64,000 nucleotides of DNA from Natrialbaceae archaeon Tc-Br11_E2g14 (lineage in GTDB: Archaea; Halobacteriota; Halobacteria; Halobacteriales; Natrialbaceae), in assembly GCA_001564275.1 (NCBI GenBank), contig LKND01000003.1, positions 1 through 64,000 on the forward strand, read 5' to 3'. Below, piece by piece: positions 1 through 10,034 of the stretch; within the stretch, counting starts at the first letter, position 1, and each line of letters opens with the position of its first letter. The notes beneath the pieces were generated by a model, which made no database searches, was not told the origin of the DNA, and was given only the letters and a program-made list of their open reading frames with translations. Position numbers and translations under genes: made by a program.

Positions 1-2
1 CC

Positions 3-155
3 GACGGGGAGTGGGCGATCAGCGTCGACGACGTGGTGCGGACCACGGAACAAAAAGGCGGAGAGGTGACGGTGTTCTCGAGTGAGTTCCCCCCTGGCGC
101 ACAGCTGTCGAACCTCGGGGGAATCGCCGCGCTCTTGCGCTATCGCCTCGAGTGA
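3..155 (+). CDS. pelA: C-terminal fragment of Pelota (Dom34)-like mRNA surveillance protein, truncated by window start
   Basis: Frame ending TGA at 153-155 translates to ...[33 protein letters not shown], matching the conserved pelota C-terminus (GGIAALLR). Confidence 0.7.
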   Translation, partial: DGEWAISVDDVVRTTEQKGGEVTVFSSEFPPGAQLSNLGGIAALLRYRLE

Positions 156-341
156 GAAGGACTGGCGTACCAACGCGCCGACGGGCGTCGACCCCGCCGC
201 GGGCGATCGTCGCTGCGTGACGACACCGATCGCTTGAAGATCGTCCGCGAGCGTTCGACCCAGCGGTATCCTCGTCACTGCGCATCGGACGGCGACGGCT
301 CAGGTCCGTCGCTGTTCGGCAATCGGCGACGTGCGCCCCTC

Positions 342-1106
342 TCAAGCGCGGGTCCCGTGGGCCTCACCGCCGGCCTCGATCAATTCGATGAGGACGGAGG
401 CGAACATCGATCCAGAACTCCAGACCGCCGTCTCGGTGCCGTCGTCGTCGACCACACTCAGGAGGATCGTATCGTCATCCGCGATGACGATCCGACCCGA
501 TCGCTCGTCGTCCTCGCGGTGTCCCGGCGGCGTGAAGACGTCGACCCCTGGAATCCGCTTGACCCGCTCTCTGATTGCAGCAGTGCGACTTACCACCGAT
601 ACCTCGAGGCCGGCCTCGGCCTTCGTCTCGAGCAGCCGCTCCAGTTCGTCGGTCAACAGCGCCTCGAGTCGTGCGCCGAAGATGAGGCGCTGTTCGGCGG
701 CCGAGCACAGATCGATGACGCGATCGTCGATCCGCGCCCGCCCCCGAATCGTCCAGATGTCTTCCTGTTCTTCCTCACCGGCGGGCTGCGTGCGAACCTG
801 TTCGACGTAGTCGAACGCCCGTTCCTGTTCGGTCTCGAATCGCGAGCGAAGGATCGACTGGGCCTCATCTACGCTCACCGGCCGGTACCGAATGGGACTT
901 GACTGCTGGACCTCGAGGAGGCCACGGTCCTCGAGGCTCTCGGCGACGCTGTACACCTGCGAGCGCGGCACGTCGGCGACACTGGCCACGTCGCGGGCGC
1001 TTCCGGACCCGAGTTGCTGGAGGGCGATGAACACCTGGGCCTCGTAACTGGTGAGGCCGAGTCGTTCGAACGCCGCGACTGCGTCGGCTTTTGACGGAGC
1101 ACTCAT
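342..1106 (-). CDS. TrmB family transcriptional regulator
   Basis: N-terminal winged helix (ERLGLTSYEAQVFIALQQLGSGSARDVASVADVPRSQVYSVAESLEDRGLLEV) plus TrmB-type C-terminal domain. Confidence 0.85.
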   Translation of the reverse strand: MSAPSKADAVAAFERLGLTSYEAQVFIALQQLGSGSARDVASVADVPRSQVYSVAESLEDRGLLEVQQSSPIRYRPVSVDEAQSILRSRFETEQERAFDYVEQVRTQPAGEEEQEDIWTIRGRARIDDRVIDLCSAAEQRLIFGARLEALLTDELERLLETKAEAGLEVSVVSRTAAIRERVKRIPGVDVFTPPGHREDDERSGRIVIADDDTILLSVVDDDGTETAVWSSGSMFASVLIELIEAGGEAHGTRA

Positions 1107-4100
1107 CGATCGTCACCTGTTGTGTCTCCCGGTGAACCCGGTGTCTCTTTTGGTTCGTCGTCGCCCTGGTCTGTGGAGGCCCCCGTGTCCTCCTCAGGGA
1201 TAGTACCCGCGTCGAGCCCGCCGTCGCTCGCGGCAGCAGGTGTGCCCGTCGTCGGCGCTTCGTCGGTGGCAGTGTCCGGGCCGAAGTACCGCGTCCAGAG
1301 GACGAGCAGGGTCGGCAACACCATCACGCTCGCGAGGAACGCGTAGATGATCGTCAGTCCGGTGATGATCCCGAACTGCTGGAGAACCGGCAGGATGGCG
1401 AAGGCGAGCACGCCGAACCCGCCGACCGTGGTCGCCGCACTGCCGAGCAGGGCCCCACCCGTTCCGGTGACCGTCGTCTCCATCGCGTCCCAGACGTCGC
1501 CCTGGCGCTCGAGTTCGAGCGTGTACCGGGAGCTGATGTGGATGCTGTAGGCGATGCCCAGCCCGATGGTGAGGCTGGTGATCATGCCCGTCAGGACGTT
1601 GAAGGGCATTCCCAGCAGGTACATCGAACCGAGGATCCAGCTGACGGCGAGGGCGACCGGCAGGAGGGTGACGATGCCCAGGGTGGCCCCCTTGCCCATC
1701 AGCCGGTAGGTCACGCTCAGGAAGACGACGACCGCCACGAGCGTGATCAGCAGGCTCTCGAGGACGGTCTGCATCAGGTCGCCCTCGACGACGTTGTTGA
1801 CGACTGGGTCACCGGTTGCGGTGGCCGTCCACCGTGAATCCGTGCCGCCATCGTCGATGACGGCGGCCACGCCCCGCAACTCGTCCGTCACGTCCGCGAA
1901 GTCAGCATCACCCTGGACACCGACGACGATCTGGACCGCCTCGTACTCGCCGGCATCGTTCCGGTAGACGTATTCCGCCGCCGAGTCGTCGGCAGCGAGC
2001 AGGTCGTCGTAGACGGCGGTCAGATTCTCGTTGGGGACGTCGTCGCCGGTCGTGTCCGCCTCGGTGTACGTCTCGTTGAAGCTTTCGTTCTCGGCGGCGA
2101 CGCGTTCCATCTGCGTCAGCGGTGACTCGACGTCGCCCGCACCGCTGGCGAGCGTGTAGACGATGTGACTGTCGTTTGCAGTCGACTCGGCCTCGTCGAT
2201 CCGTTCTAACGTCTCCGGATCGGTCACGTTGCCCGTTACCAGCACGTTCGCCTGTGAGTCCTCTCGCTGGAAGTTCTCGTTGACGAACTCGAGGTCATCT
2301 TTGGCCTGGTACTCGCCGGGTGCCAGGGGGCCGAGGTGTTGGGTCCACTCGGGCGGACTGTCCGCGAGGAAGTCCTCCTCGTCGAAGGAGGTGTCGACCT
2401 GGGTCGCACCGTAGACACCGCCGCTGGTTATGAGCAGGACACAGAGCAGGACGACGAGCGGTGCCCGTCGCGCCGCGACGACGCCGATCGAGAGGGCGTC
2501 ACTGAACCGACCCCCGCCAGTCCCGAACGCTCGGCGGCGACGATCCAAGCCACGGCCCTCGAGGATCGTATCGATCTCGATTTTGGCTGCCGGGACGAGT
2601 GCGCCGAAGATCAGCAGCGCCGAGACGATGCCGAACGCGCTCACGACGCCGAACTCCTGAATCGGCCGAATCGGGCTGATGAGGTTCGAGAGGAAGCCGA
2701 TCGCCGTGGTGGCAGTCACCCAGAGCAGGGCCACCCCCACGCCAGCGAGGGCGATCCGCATCGAGCCACGGATGTCGTTCGTGACGCCATCGTACTCGCG
2801 TTGTTCTCGATGGCGCATGAAGACGTGTATCGCGTAATCGATCGCCAGCCCGATCAGGAGCACCGGTATCGCGACGAACATCTGGTTGAACGAAATTCCG
2901 GTCCACCCCATGAACCCGAATGTCCAGACGAGCGTCAGGAGGATGCCCAGCACGCCGAGGCTGATGTCGACCAGGTCCCGATACGCCACGAAGAGCGCCA
3001 CCACAACGAAGATCAGCGCAAGCGGCCCGACGATCGCCAGACTGTCGCCCATCGAGCGATCGATCTCGTCGGAGATGATGCCGACGCCGAAGACGGTGTA
3101 CGCGTTCCCACCCTCCTGGGCGTTGGCGACCGAGCGCATGTCGAGTTGGGCGTCGAGTGCGTCCCCGTCGAACTCACCCATCTCCGGAGCGGCGTCGCCA
3201 CCCGTCACCTGGGTGATGAACGTCATGCGGGCGTCGGCTTGGGTCGTTCCTGGCTCGTACCCCGTCGGCATGAACGCCAGCGCCCCCGTCGCGTTCGCAT
3301 CGTCATCGTCGAGGGCATCGACAATGGCGGTCTCGAATTCGTCGTCGTCCATCGACTCGAGGACCTCGATCTGTTCCTCGAGGGTCGGATCGTCGGCGTC
3401 CTGGAAGTCGTCCCAGTCGTCCTCGAGGGCCTCGCCGCGTTCCTCGAGTTCGTCACCGCGCTCCTCGAGTTCGTCGGCACGGTCTTCTAACTCCTCGCCG
3501 CGTTCCTCGATTTCGTCGCCGCGCTCCTCCAGTTCGTCACCCCACGCCTCGAGTTCGTCAGCCCTGTCTTCGAGTTCCTCACCGCGTTCCTCTAGTTCGT
3601 CCGCTCGCTCCTCGAGTTCGTCACCGCGATCCTCGAGAGCTTCCTGATCCTCCTCGAGAGCTTCGGCATCGTCTGCGAGTTGTTCGCCGCGGTCCGCGAG
3701 GCGCTCGCCCCGGTCCTCGAGGGACTCGCCGCGTTCCTCGAGGTCCTGCTCGCGCTCCTCGAGGTCGGCGAACTCGTCCTCGAACACGCCGAGCGTCCCG
3801 AGTTCGAACGCGTCCTCGACGGGGGTTGCGTCCTCGAGATCGCTGGTCAGAGAACGGACCTCGTCGACGAGTCCGCGGAACTGATCGGCCTGTGTCGGAT
3901 CCGGCTGGGTTCGGTCCAGATTTGCGTCGTCGATCGCCGCCTCCGTGACCGTCTCGATTTCGTCCTCGATGGCGTCGCGTTCGGCATCCGAATCCGCTTC
4001 CTCGTAGGCGACTTGCAGTTCGCTGATCTCGGCGAGTGCGTCGCTCAATATGGCCTGCTCGTCGTCGCTGGGCTCCGGTGAAATATCGCCGGGCCCTTCG

Positions 4101-5098
4101 GTGATGGTCCCCTCGAGTCGCGTCTCGAGTCCCACCGTCTCCCTGACCTGCTCACCGGCTGTGCGGAACGTCGCCTCCTGTTCGGCGTCGAGATCGGCCT
4201 CGTCAACCGCAGCCGCCCACTCGGCTTCGATATCGTCCTCGATGGCGTCTCGTTCGGGATCAGTATCAGCCGCCTCGTAGGCGATCTGGAGATCAACCGT
4301 CTCCTCGAGTGCCGCCTCGAGGCGCTCGGTCCGGGCCTCGAGTTCGGCTGCGTCGGCCTCGAGGGCGTCGGCCTCTGCCTCGAGTTCCTCGCGGTCCTCC
4401 TCGAGGTTCCGGGCGGCCCGGTCGATGGCACGCTCCTCGGCGGCGAGTTCCTCACCGCGCTCCTCGAGTTCCTCGGCGGATTCGTTTAGGGCCTCGAAGT
4501 CCGCCTCGAGTTCGTCCGCAGAGTCGTTCAGCGCCTCGAAGTCCGCCTCGAGTTCGTCTGCCGACTCGTTCAACGCCTCGGATTCGTTCTCGAGTTCGTC
4601 TGCCGACTCGTTTAGGGCCTCGAAGTCCGCCTCGAGTTCGTCCGCAGAGTCGTTCAGCGCCTCGGATTCGTTCTCGAGTTCGTCCCCTCGGGCCTCGAGT
4701 TCGTCGGCTTCCTGCTCGCGGATTTCCGTGATGGCGACGGTGTTTTCGACGCCGGTCATCGCGTCGTCACCGTCGAGGGTCGCGTTGATCGAGTCGTTCG
4801 CTCTGAGCTGTTGCTGGAACTCGAGGGACTCGATGAGCGACTCCTGGGTGAGTACGTTCTCGGATTGCACGATCAACTGGACCGTCGTGGTGTTCTCGGT
4901 CCCCTCGACGGTGAAGTTCTCACTGATGTAATCCGCGGCCTCGACCTCGGGAGAGTCGCTCTCGAACTGATCGAGCGACGAGTCGTCGTCGACCATTGGG
5001 GCCCCCGCTCCGATCAACAGCGTCAGGACCAACATGATCACCAGGACGGGTCTGCTGTAAGTCGTAATTGCACCAGCTAATCGACCTGGCAGACTCAC
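1103..5098 (-). CDS. RND superfamily (MMPL-type) exporter with large coiled-coil extracytoplasmic insertion
   Basis: 1331 aa; two MMPL transmembrane blocks (VAIPVLLIGLAIDYAIHVFMRHRE; MITSLTIGLGIAYSIHISSRY); long DELEERG/SADELEADFEAL repeats; overlaps the trmB-like ORF by 4 bp. Confidence 0.9.
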   Translation of the reverse strand: MSLPGRLAGAITTYSRPVLVIMLVLTLLIGAGAPMVDDDSSLDQFESDSPEVEAADYISENFTVEGTENTTTVQLIVQSENVLTQESLIESLEFQQQLRANDSINATLDGDDAMTGVENTVAITEIREQEADELEARGDELENESEALNDSADELEADFEALNESADELENESEALNESADELEADFEALNDSADELEADFEALNESAEELEERGEELAAEERAIDRAARNLEEDREELEAEADALEADAAELEARTERLEAALEETVDLQIAYEAADTDPERDAIEDDIEAEWAAAVDEADLDAEQEATFRTAGEQVRETVGLETRLEGTITEGPGDISPEPSDDEQAILSDALAEISELQVAYEEADSDAERDAIEDEIETVTEAAIDDANLDRTQPDPTQADQFRGLVDEVRSLTSDLEDATPVEDAFELGTLGVFEDEFADLEEREQDLEERGESLEDRGERLADRGEQLADDAEALEEDQEALEDRGDELEERADELEERGEELEDRADELEAWGDELEERGDEIEERGEELEDRADELEERGDELEERGEALEDDWDDFQDADDPTLEEQIEVLESMDDDEFETAIVDALDDDDANATGALAFMPTGYEPGTTQADARMTFITQVTGGDAAPEMGEFDGDALDAQLDMRSVANAQEGGNAYTVFGVGIISDEIDRSMGDSLAIVGPLALIFVVVALFVAYRDLVDISLGVLGILLTLVWTFGFMGWTGISFNQMFVAIPVLLIGLAIDYAIHVFMRHREQREYDGVTNDIRGSMRIALAGVGVALLWVTATTAIGFLSNLISPIRPIQEFGVVSAFGIVSALLIFGALVPAAKIEIDTILEGRGLDRRRRAFGTGGGRFSDALSIGVVAARRAPLVVLLCVLLITSGGVYGATQVDTSFDEEDFLADSPPEWTQHLGPLAPGEYQAKDDLEFVNENFQREDSQANVLVTGNVTDPETLERIDEAESTANDSHIVYTLASGAGDVESPLTQMERVAAENESFNETYTEADTTGDDVPNENLTAVYDDLLAADDSAAEYVYRNDAGEYEAVQIVVGVQGDADFADVTDELRGVAAVIDDGGTDSRWTATATGDPVVNNVVEGDLMQTVLESLLITLVAVVVFLSVTYRLMGKGATLGIVTLLPVALAVSWILGSMYLLGMPFNVLTGMITSLTIGLGIAYSIHISSRYTLELERQGDVWDAMETTVTGTGGALLGSAATTVGGFGVLAFAILPVLQQFGIITGLTIIYAFLASVMVLPTLLVLWTRYFGPDTATDEAPTTGTPAAASDGGLDAGTIPEEDTGASTDQGDDEPKETPGSPGDTTGDDR
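3370..3790 (-). repeat. Heptad-based coding repeat region (DELEERG / EELEDRA) inside the RND exporter
   Basis: Protein repeats ...RGDELEERADELEERGEELEDRADELEAWGDELEERGDEIEERGEELEDRADELEERGDELEERGEALED... Confidence 0.85.
4440..4720 (-). repeat. 14-residue (42-bp) coding tandem repeat (SADELEADFEALNE) in the RND exporter
   Basis: Repeats of SADELE(A/N)(D/E)(F/S)EALN(E/D) in the translation, with the DNA units visible at 4483-4690. Confidence 0.85.
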
Positions 5099-5141
5099 AC
5101 CGTGTCACCGCCATCGGAGGTGCTCGAGGGAGACGTCATCT

Positions 5142-5161
5142 GTTGGTAGTCTCCTACTAAC
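5142..5161. promoter_or_regulatory. Operator-like inverted repeat GTTGGTAG-tctc-CTACTAAC upstream of the RND exporter
   Basis: 8-bp arms with one mismatch, 44 bp upstream of the start codon. Confidence 0.4.
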
Positions 5162-5180
5162 TGGTTCGACTTATACTCGT

Positions 5181-5199
5181 TGTTAGGTCAATACTAACA
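5181..5199. promoter_or_regulatory. Operator-like inverted repeat TGTTAG-gtcaata-CTAACA
   Basis: Perfect 6-bp arms, similar half-site (CTAAC) to the site at 5142-5161. Confidence 0.4.
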
Positions 5200-5609
5200 G
5201 ATTTCCCCGTGGCGCGCCTGGATTCGTGGCAATAAAATAAAACTTGTATTCATTAATTTCGATAGGAATTGATTCCTCTCAGTGAAGTTATATAGACACC
5301 AGCTCTATGTGGAGGCTTTTTTCTCTTCTAACTGATTTGCTTACATATATATATACAATATACTATCGGCGATTTATCACTCCAGTATAACGAGGAGGCT
5401 ATGCCTGAGAGGACCGCACGTGGTGAGCGCTACCTGGAACCGTACGAGTCGTTGGCAATATGACCAAGGTTTATACTCAAATCCGCACCAATTTTGTCCG
5501 GAACGCCAATGTACGCGTTCCGACTCCAGTAAAGAAAATCGAATTGCCAACAACTGGTACGCACTCGAGTGACTCGAAGGTACCTCGAGGCAACCGACCC
5601 ACTGGACGA

Positions 5610-8600
5610 TCAGTCCCCGTCCGCCTGCTCGCGGGCCGAGCCGAGGCGTTCCACTCCCCAAAGCGACATCGAGAGGTCCGGGTGTCGATACCGCTCGGGA
5701 GCGAGCCAGCGCGTCCAGACCGCAAGCAGCGTGGGCAACACCAACACACTCGTGAGAAACGCGAACCAGATCGTCACCGCAGTCACGAGCCCGAACTGGC
5801 GGAGCAGCGGGACCGTGGCCACGACCAGCACACCGAATCCAACGACGGTTGTCAACACGCTCCCGGCGAGCGCACCGCCGGTCAGGGTCAGCGCCCGATC
5901 CAGCGCCGTCCACGGCGAGGTCGTTCGCTCGAGTTCCCTGACGTAGCGGATGCTCACGTGGATCGCATAGGCAATGCCGAGACCGATGGTCAGGCTGGCG
6001 ACCATCCCCGTCAGGACGTTGAACGGCACCCCGAAGAGCGCCATGGTGGCCAGCGTCGCCCCGAGGGCCACCACCACGGGAACGGTAGTAATTACCCCGA
6101 GGGTAGCGCCGTGTCCCGACCGTCTGAATCCCAGCGCAAGCACACCGCTCACCGCCACTAGGGCGACGGCGAGCCCAGTCACGACGCTCGTGAACAGCGT
6201 TCGCTCGAGGGCGTAGGTGACGATCGGCGTCCCCGTCGCGACGGCCTCGCCAGCGGTCTGCGCTCCCAGTGGCTCTTCACCGCGGTCGTCCGCCATCGCG
6301 AGGTCGTCATCGAACTCGTCTGGGTCCGCCGACCCCTCGAGAATCGCGGCCATCGTCCGCATCTCGGCGACCATCTCGTCGTTCGACACACTGCTGTCGA
6401 TTCCGACGACGAGCCGAATCGACTCGTCGGCACCCGAGTCGTCACGATAGACGACGTCCGCACCGGCCTCTGGGTTCGTCTCGTGTAACCCGTCGTAGAG
6501 CCCAAGCAGGTTCTGGTCCGGAACACCGTCGCCGGTCCGATCCGCAAGCTGGAACGTGGCGTTGAACGAATCGCTCTCGGCCGCCGTCTCCGCCATGGCG
6601 GACAGCGGCGACCTGACGTCGGCTTCTCCACCCGGCAGCACGTAGACCGCATCGCTCGAGTCGGCGTACGCCTCGGCAAGTGCAACCCGCTGGAGGGTGT
6701 TCCCCTCGGTGACATCGCCCGTCAACACGATCTGAACACGCCCATCGTCACGCTGGTAATTCGCCTCGAGATGAGCCAGCGCCGCCTTCATTCGGTAATC
6801 CTCCGGATCGACCACACCGATCCGTTCGGTCCAGGCCGGCGGCTCGTCACTCAGAAACGACTCCTCCTCGAACGTCGTATCCACCTGGACAGCTCCGTAG
6901 ACGCCACCGGCGAGGACCAGGAGCGCACAGACGATGACCACGAGCGGGGCCCGACGGGCGAGCGTCGAGCCGACCCGGAGACCAGCCGCGAGCCGATTCG
7001 AGCGGCCGAGAACCCGCCGCTTGCGGTCGTACCCGCGTGCCTCGAGTGCCGAATCGAGTTCGACCTTCAACGCCGGGATCATCGCCCCGAAGACGACCAG
7101 AGAGGACAGAATTCCGAACGCGCTCACCACCCCGAAGTCCCGGATTGGCGCGATGGGGCTCACGAGATTCGCCAGGAAGCCCAGCGCCGTGGTTGCGGTC
7201 ACCCAGCAGAGAGCGAGACCGACGCCTGCGAGGGCGAACGCCATCGAACCCGCGACATCGTCCCCGTCAGCGGGGTCCGCTCGCCGCTCTCGATAGCGCA
7301 TGAAAACGTGAATCGCGTAGTCGATCGAGAGCCCGATCAGGAGGACTGGAACGGCCACGAACGCCTGTGTAAACGCGAAGCCGGCCCAGCCGGCGAATCC
7401 AAGCGTCCAGGCGAGGACGGTCGCCATCCCGATCAGCCCCAACACGATATCGAGCACGTCGCGGTAGGCGAGTGAGAGCGTACAGAGCACCAGCACCAGC
7501 GCGAGTGGCCCCACCAGCCAGATGCTGTCGCTCACGGCTCCATCGACCTCGGCTTCGACGAGGCCGAACCCGAAAACCACAGGGTCGTCGTCCTGCCACT
7601 CGCCAACCAGTTCCTCTAGGGCCAGTTGGCCGTCGACGACCGCCTCGTCGCGTTCACCCGGGGCCCCGGCACGGTCGAGCGATTGAGTCACGACCAGCAG
7701 TCGTTCGTCCGCCGTCGTCGAACCCGGCTCGTAGGACGCCGGCAACAGTCGAAGCGCCTCCTCGCTGCCCGGCCCATCGTCGGCGAGGACGAGCGCTATG
7801 GCTCGCTCGACGGCAGCCTCGTCTGCTCTCTCGAGCGCCTCGATCTGTGCCTCGAGTGGGGGTTGGTCGATGCGCTGGAGGGCCTCGCGTTCGTCCTCGA
7901 GTCGTTCCCCCGCCTCTCGGAGGGTCGTCAGCTCCTCGGCGAACACCCACTGGGATCCGTCCTCGATGGCCCCCTCGCGATCGGCATCGAGCTGTTCGCG
8001 CTCGGCCTCGTACGTGGCGTCGGAGACGTTCCCCGCCTCGTGAGCCACCTCGAGGGCGGCGCGCTCGGCCTCGATCCCCTGGAGGGTGGCCGCCGCGCGT
8101 TCGAACTCGTCAGTTTGTTCGGCATCGAGATCGGCCGTCGCCCCCTGGATCGTGTCCGAAATCGCCGCCTCGATCTCGGCGGCCTCCGCCTCATAGGTCT
8201 CTGCGTCGATCTCGCCGCGCTCGTGCGATCGGTTGAGCGCCTCGTAGTCGGCCTGCAGCGATTCGATCGTCTCGAGGTCCCTAGCCAACTCGTCGATCCT
8301 AGCCGCTATGTCGGCCGCATCGTCCTCGAGTTCGTCAGCTTCGTCCTCGAGTTCGTCGGCTGTCTCGAGGCGAATAATCGCGGTGGCGATCACGTTCTCG
8401 ACACCCACCGTCGCTCGCTCGTCGACGAGCGTTGGCTCGATCCGCTCGTCCTCGTGAATGCGTTGCTGGAGGGCCAGCCCCTCGAGCAGTGCCTCCCGCT
8501 CGAGTGCGTTGTCATCGTCGATAACGATCTGGACCGCCGTCGTGTTCTCATCACGCTCCTCGAATCGCTCGTTCGCCACCTCGAGGGCCGCTCGCTCCTC

Positions 8601-8747
8601 GGTTTCGGTGTCGAACTGCTCGAGGGAGGTGTCGGTCTCGAGGGCCGGGAGTCCGGCCGCGAAGACGAGACTGGTGAGCAGACAGCCGGCGACGACGAGT
8701 CGGGCGTTGCCGGTAACGGCCGACGCGATGGTGCCATCCAGACTCAC
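5610..8747 (-). CDS. RND superfamily (MMPL-type) exporter, paralog of the upstream exporter
   Basis: MMPL motifs (VPVLLIGLSIDYAIHVFMRYRE; MVASLTIGLGIAYAIHVSIRY); shorter coiled-coil insertion; GTG start chosen at VSLDGTIASAV. Confidence 0.88.
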   Translation of the reverse strand: MSLDGTIASAVTGNARLVVAGCLLTSLVFAAGLPALETDTSLEQFDTETEERAALEVANERFEERDENTTAVQIVIDDDNALEREALLEGLALQQRIHEDERIEPTLVDERATVGVENVIATAIIRLETADELEDEADELEDDAADIAARIDELARDLETIESLQADYEALNRSHERGEIDAETYEAEAAEIEAAISDTIQGATADLDAEQTDEFERAAATLQGIEAERAALEVAHEAGNVSDATYEAEREQLDADREGAIEDGSQWVFAEELTTLREAGERLEDEREALQRIDQPPLEAQIEALERADEAAVERAIALVLADDGPGSEEALRLLPASYEPGSTTADERLLVVTQSLDRAGAPGERDEAVVDGQLALEELVGEWQDDDPVVFGFGLVEAEVDGAVSDSIWLVGPLALVLVLCTLSLAYRDVLDIVLGLIGMATVLAWTLGFAGWAGFAFTQAFVAVPVLLIGLSIDYAIHVFMRYRERRADPADGDDVAGSMAFALAGVGLALCWVTATTALGFLANLVSPIAPIRDFGVVSAFGILSSLVVFGAMIPALKVELDSALEARGYDRKRRVLGRSNRLAAGLRVGSTLARRAPLVVIVCALLVLAGGVYGAVQVDTTFEEESFLSDEPPAWTERIGVVDPEDYRMKAALAHLEANYQRDDGRVQIVLTGDVTEGNTLQRVALAEAYADSSDAVYVLPGGEADVRSPLSAMAETAAESDSFNATFQLADRTGDGVPDQNLLGLYDGLHETNPEAGADVVYRDDSGADESIRLVVGIDSSVSNDEMVAEMRTMAAILEGSADPDEFDDDLAMADDRGEEPLGAQTAGEAVATGTPIVTYALERTLFTSVVTGLAVALVAVSGVLALGFRRSGHGATLGVITTVPVVVALGATLATMALFGVPFNVLTGMVASLTIGLGIAYAIHVSIRYVRELERTTSPWTALDRALTLTGGALAGSVLTTVVGFGVLVVATVPLLRQFGLVTAVTIWFAFLTSVLVLPTLLAVWTRWLAPERYRHPDLSMSLWGVERLGSAREQADGD

Positions 8748-9029
8748 CGCAACTCGCCTCCGACCATCAGTCGCCCACCCGGAGACGACGCCCGGCCACA
8801 CCCCCTCACGCCAGTCGGCATACGTTACGGCGTGGTTGACAGTCAGCGAGTATATACCTGTTGTCGATCCGACGGTCGCGAGACGGTTCCCGCTGTCGGC
8901 CGTCGACGATCGACCGTCCCGTTCCTGGGCGTGGAAATCGAGGCCCGTGCAGCGCGGTCGTTACCGTCACGTCCCCACGCGTCGATCTCGTGGCGGGCAC
9001 TCGCTGGGACACTGGGACAGTGCTCCTTC

Positions 9030-9773
9030 TCAGCCACCCTGCTCGATCGTCACTGTCTGGAGGTCCTCCGCGAAGCGAACGTCACCGTCGTAGTGGGTGG
9101 TGATCGACTCGAGCATCTCGCTCTGTCGGCCATCCGTGTGTGGGTAGAGGTGTGTGAGGTACACCCGGCCGTACTCGTGACCGGCGAGGACAGTACCGAG
9201 TTCACTGGGCGTCGGGTGATTCGACACGTCAACGTCGTCCGGGAACGAACAGTCGTGCACCAGTATCGCCGACCCATCGGCGAAGTTTGCCAACCCCTCG
9301 AATGCCTCGGAGTCGCCGCTCAGCGTCAGGTGGTCCTCGAACCGATAGGCGAGACAGGGCACCGAGTGGCGCGTCTCGTAGGCCTCGAGGTCGAATCCCG
9401 CGACGGTGGCCGCTCCCGTCGCCAGTTCCCGAATCCGAAGGTCGAGTCGATCGGCCATGTAGTCGTGCACCGAGAGCAACCCGTCGACCAGCCCCTTCGT
9501 CCCCTGCGGGCCGATAACCTCGAGGTGATCCTCGCCGGCGAGCCAGCGAGCTTTCATCAACGACATGAGATCCGCCACGTGATCGAGGTGGTGGTGGGTC
9601 AAGAGAACCGTCGAAATGGCCTCAAAGCCGATACCGGATTGCTGGAGACGGTGAAGGGTCCCGCTCCCGCAATCGACCAGCAGGGTTCGGTCGGCCGACT
9701 GGACCACCGTCCCACTCTGGAACCGTTCGCCGGTTGGAATCGCGCTTCCGGTCCCGAGGAAGGTCACGCGCAT
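9030..9773 (-). CDS. MBL-fold metallo-hydrolase (RNase Z-like family)
   Basis: MRVTFLGTGSAIPTGERFQSG..., LLTHHHLDHVADL metal-binding motif. Confidence 0.85.
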   Translation of the reverse strand: MRVTFLGTGSAIPTGERFQSGTVVQSADRTLLVDCGSGTLHRLQQSGIGFEAISTVLLTHHHLDHVADLMSLMKARWLAGEDHLEVIGPQGTKGLVDGLLSVHDYMADRLDLRIRELATGAATVAGFDLEAYETRHSVPCLAYRFEDHLTLSGDSEAFEGLANFADGSAILVHDCSFPDDVDVSNHPTPSELGTVLAGHEYGRVYLTHLYPHTDGRQSEMLESITTHYDGDVRFAEDLQTVTIEQGG

Positions 9774-10034
9774 GCAGGGCCATCCGGTGTCGGGAGGAAT
9801 ATACCTTTTCCACCGACTCAGGGTGACCTCGATCACCGTGTGCCGGTCGCCGACTGCCCGCTCCGTCACCGACCGGCAGGCGACGACAATGGCCCCGCTG
9901 ACGGTCACGAAGAGCAACCAGTGTGGCGCTCATACGCGACTGTTCACGGCGAAATAATGGACGATTTCCTCGAGTTTTACCAATGGAACACGTTCATGAT
10001 TTAAGTACTGTAGCTGGATTTCATCAATCGAATC

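Noticed and set aside
3370-4720. Regularly spaced DNA repeats resembling a CRISPR array
   Set aside because: Repeats stay in frame within the exporter ORF, encode heptad coiled coil, have no unique spacers, and no cas genes are nearby.
7626-10004. 792-aa plus-strand ORF (also 58788-60788, 45141-46775, 2336-3490 and similar long ORFs)
   Set aside because: They lie antisense to well-supported genes (RND exporter, MBL hydrolase, moaA, enolase, S2) and their translations are Arg/Pro/Ser-rich with no family motifs; typical spurious ORFs of GC-rich DNA.
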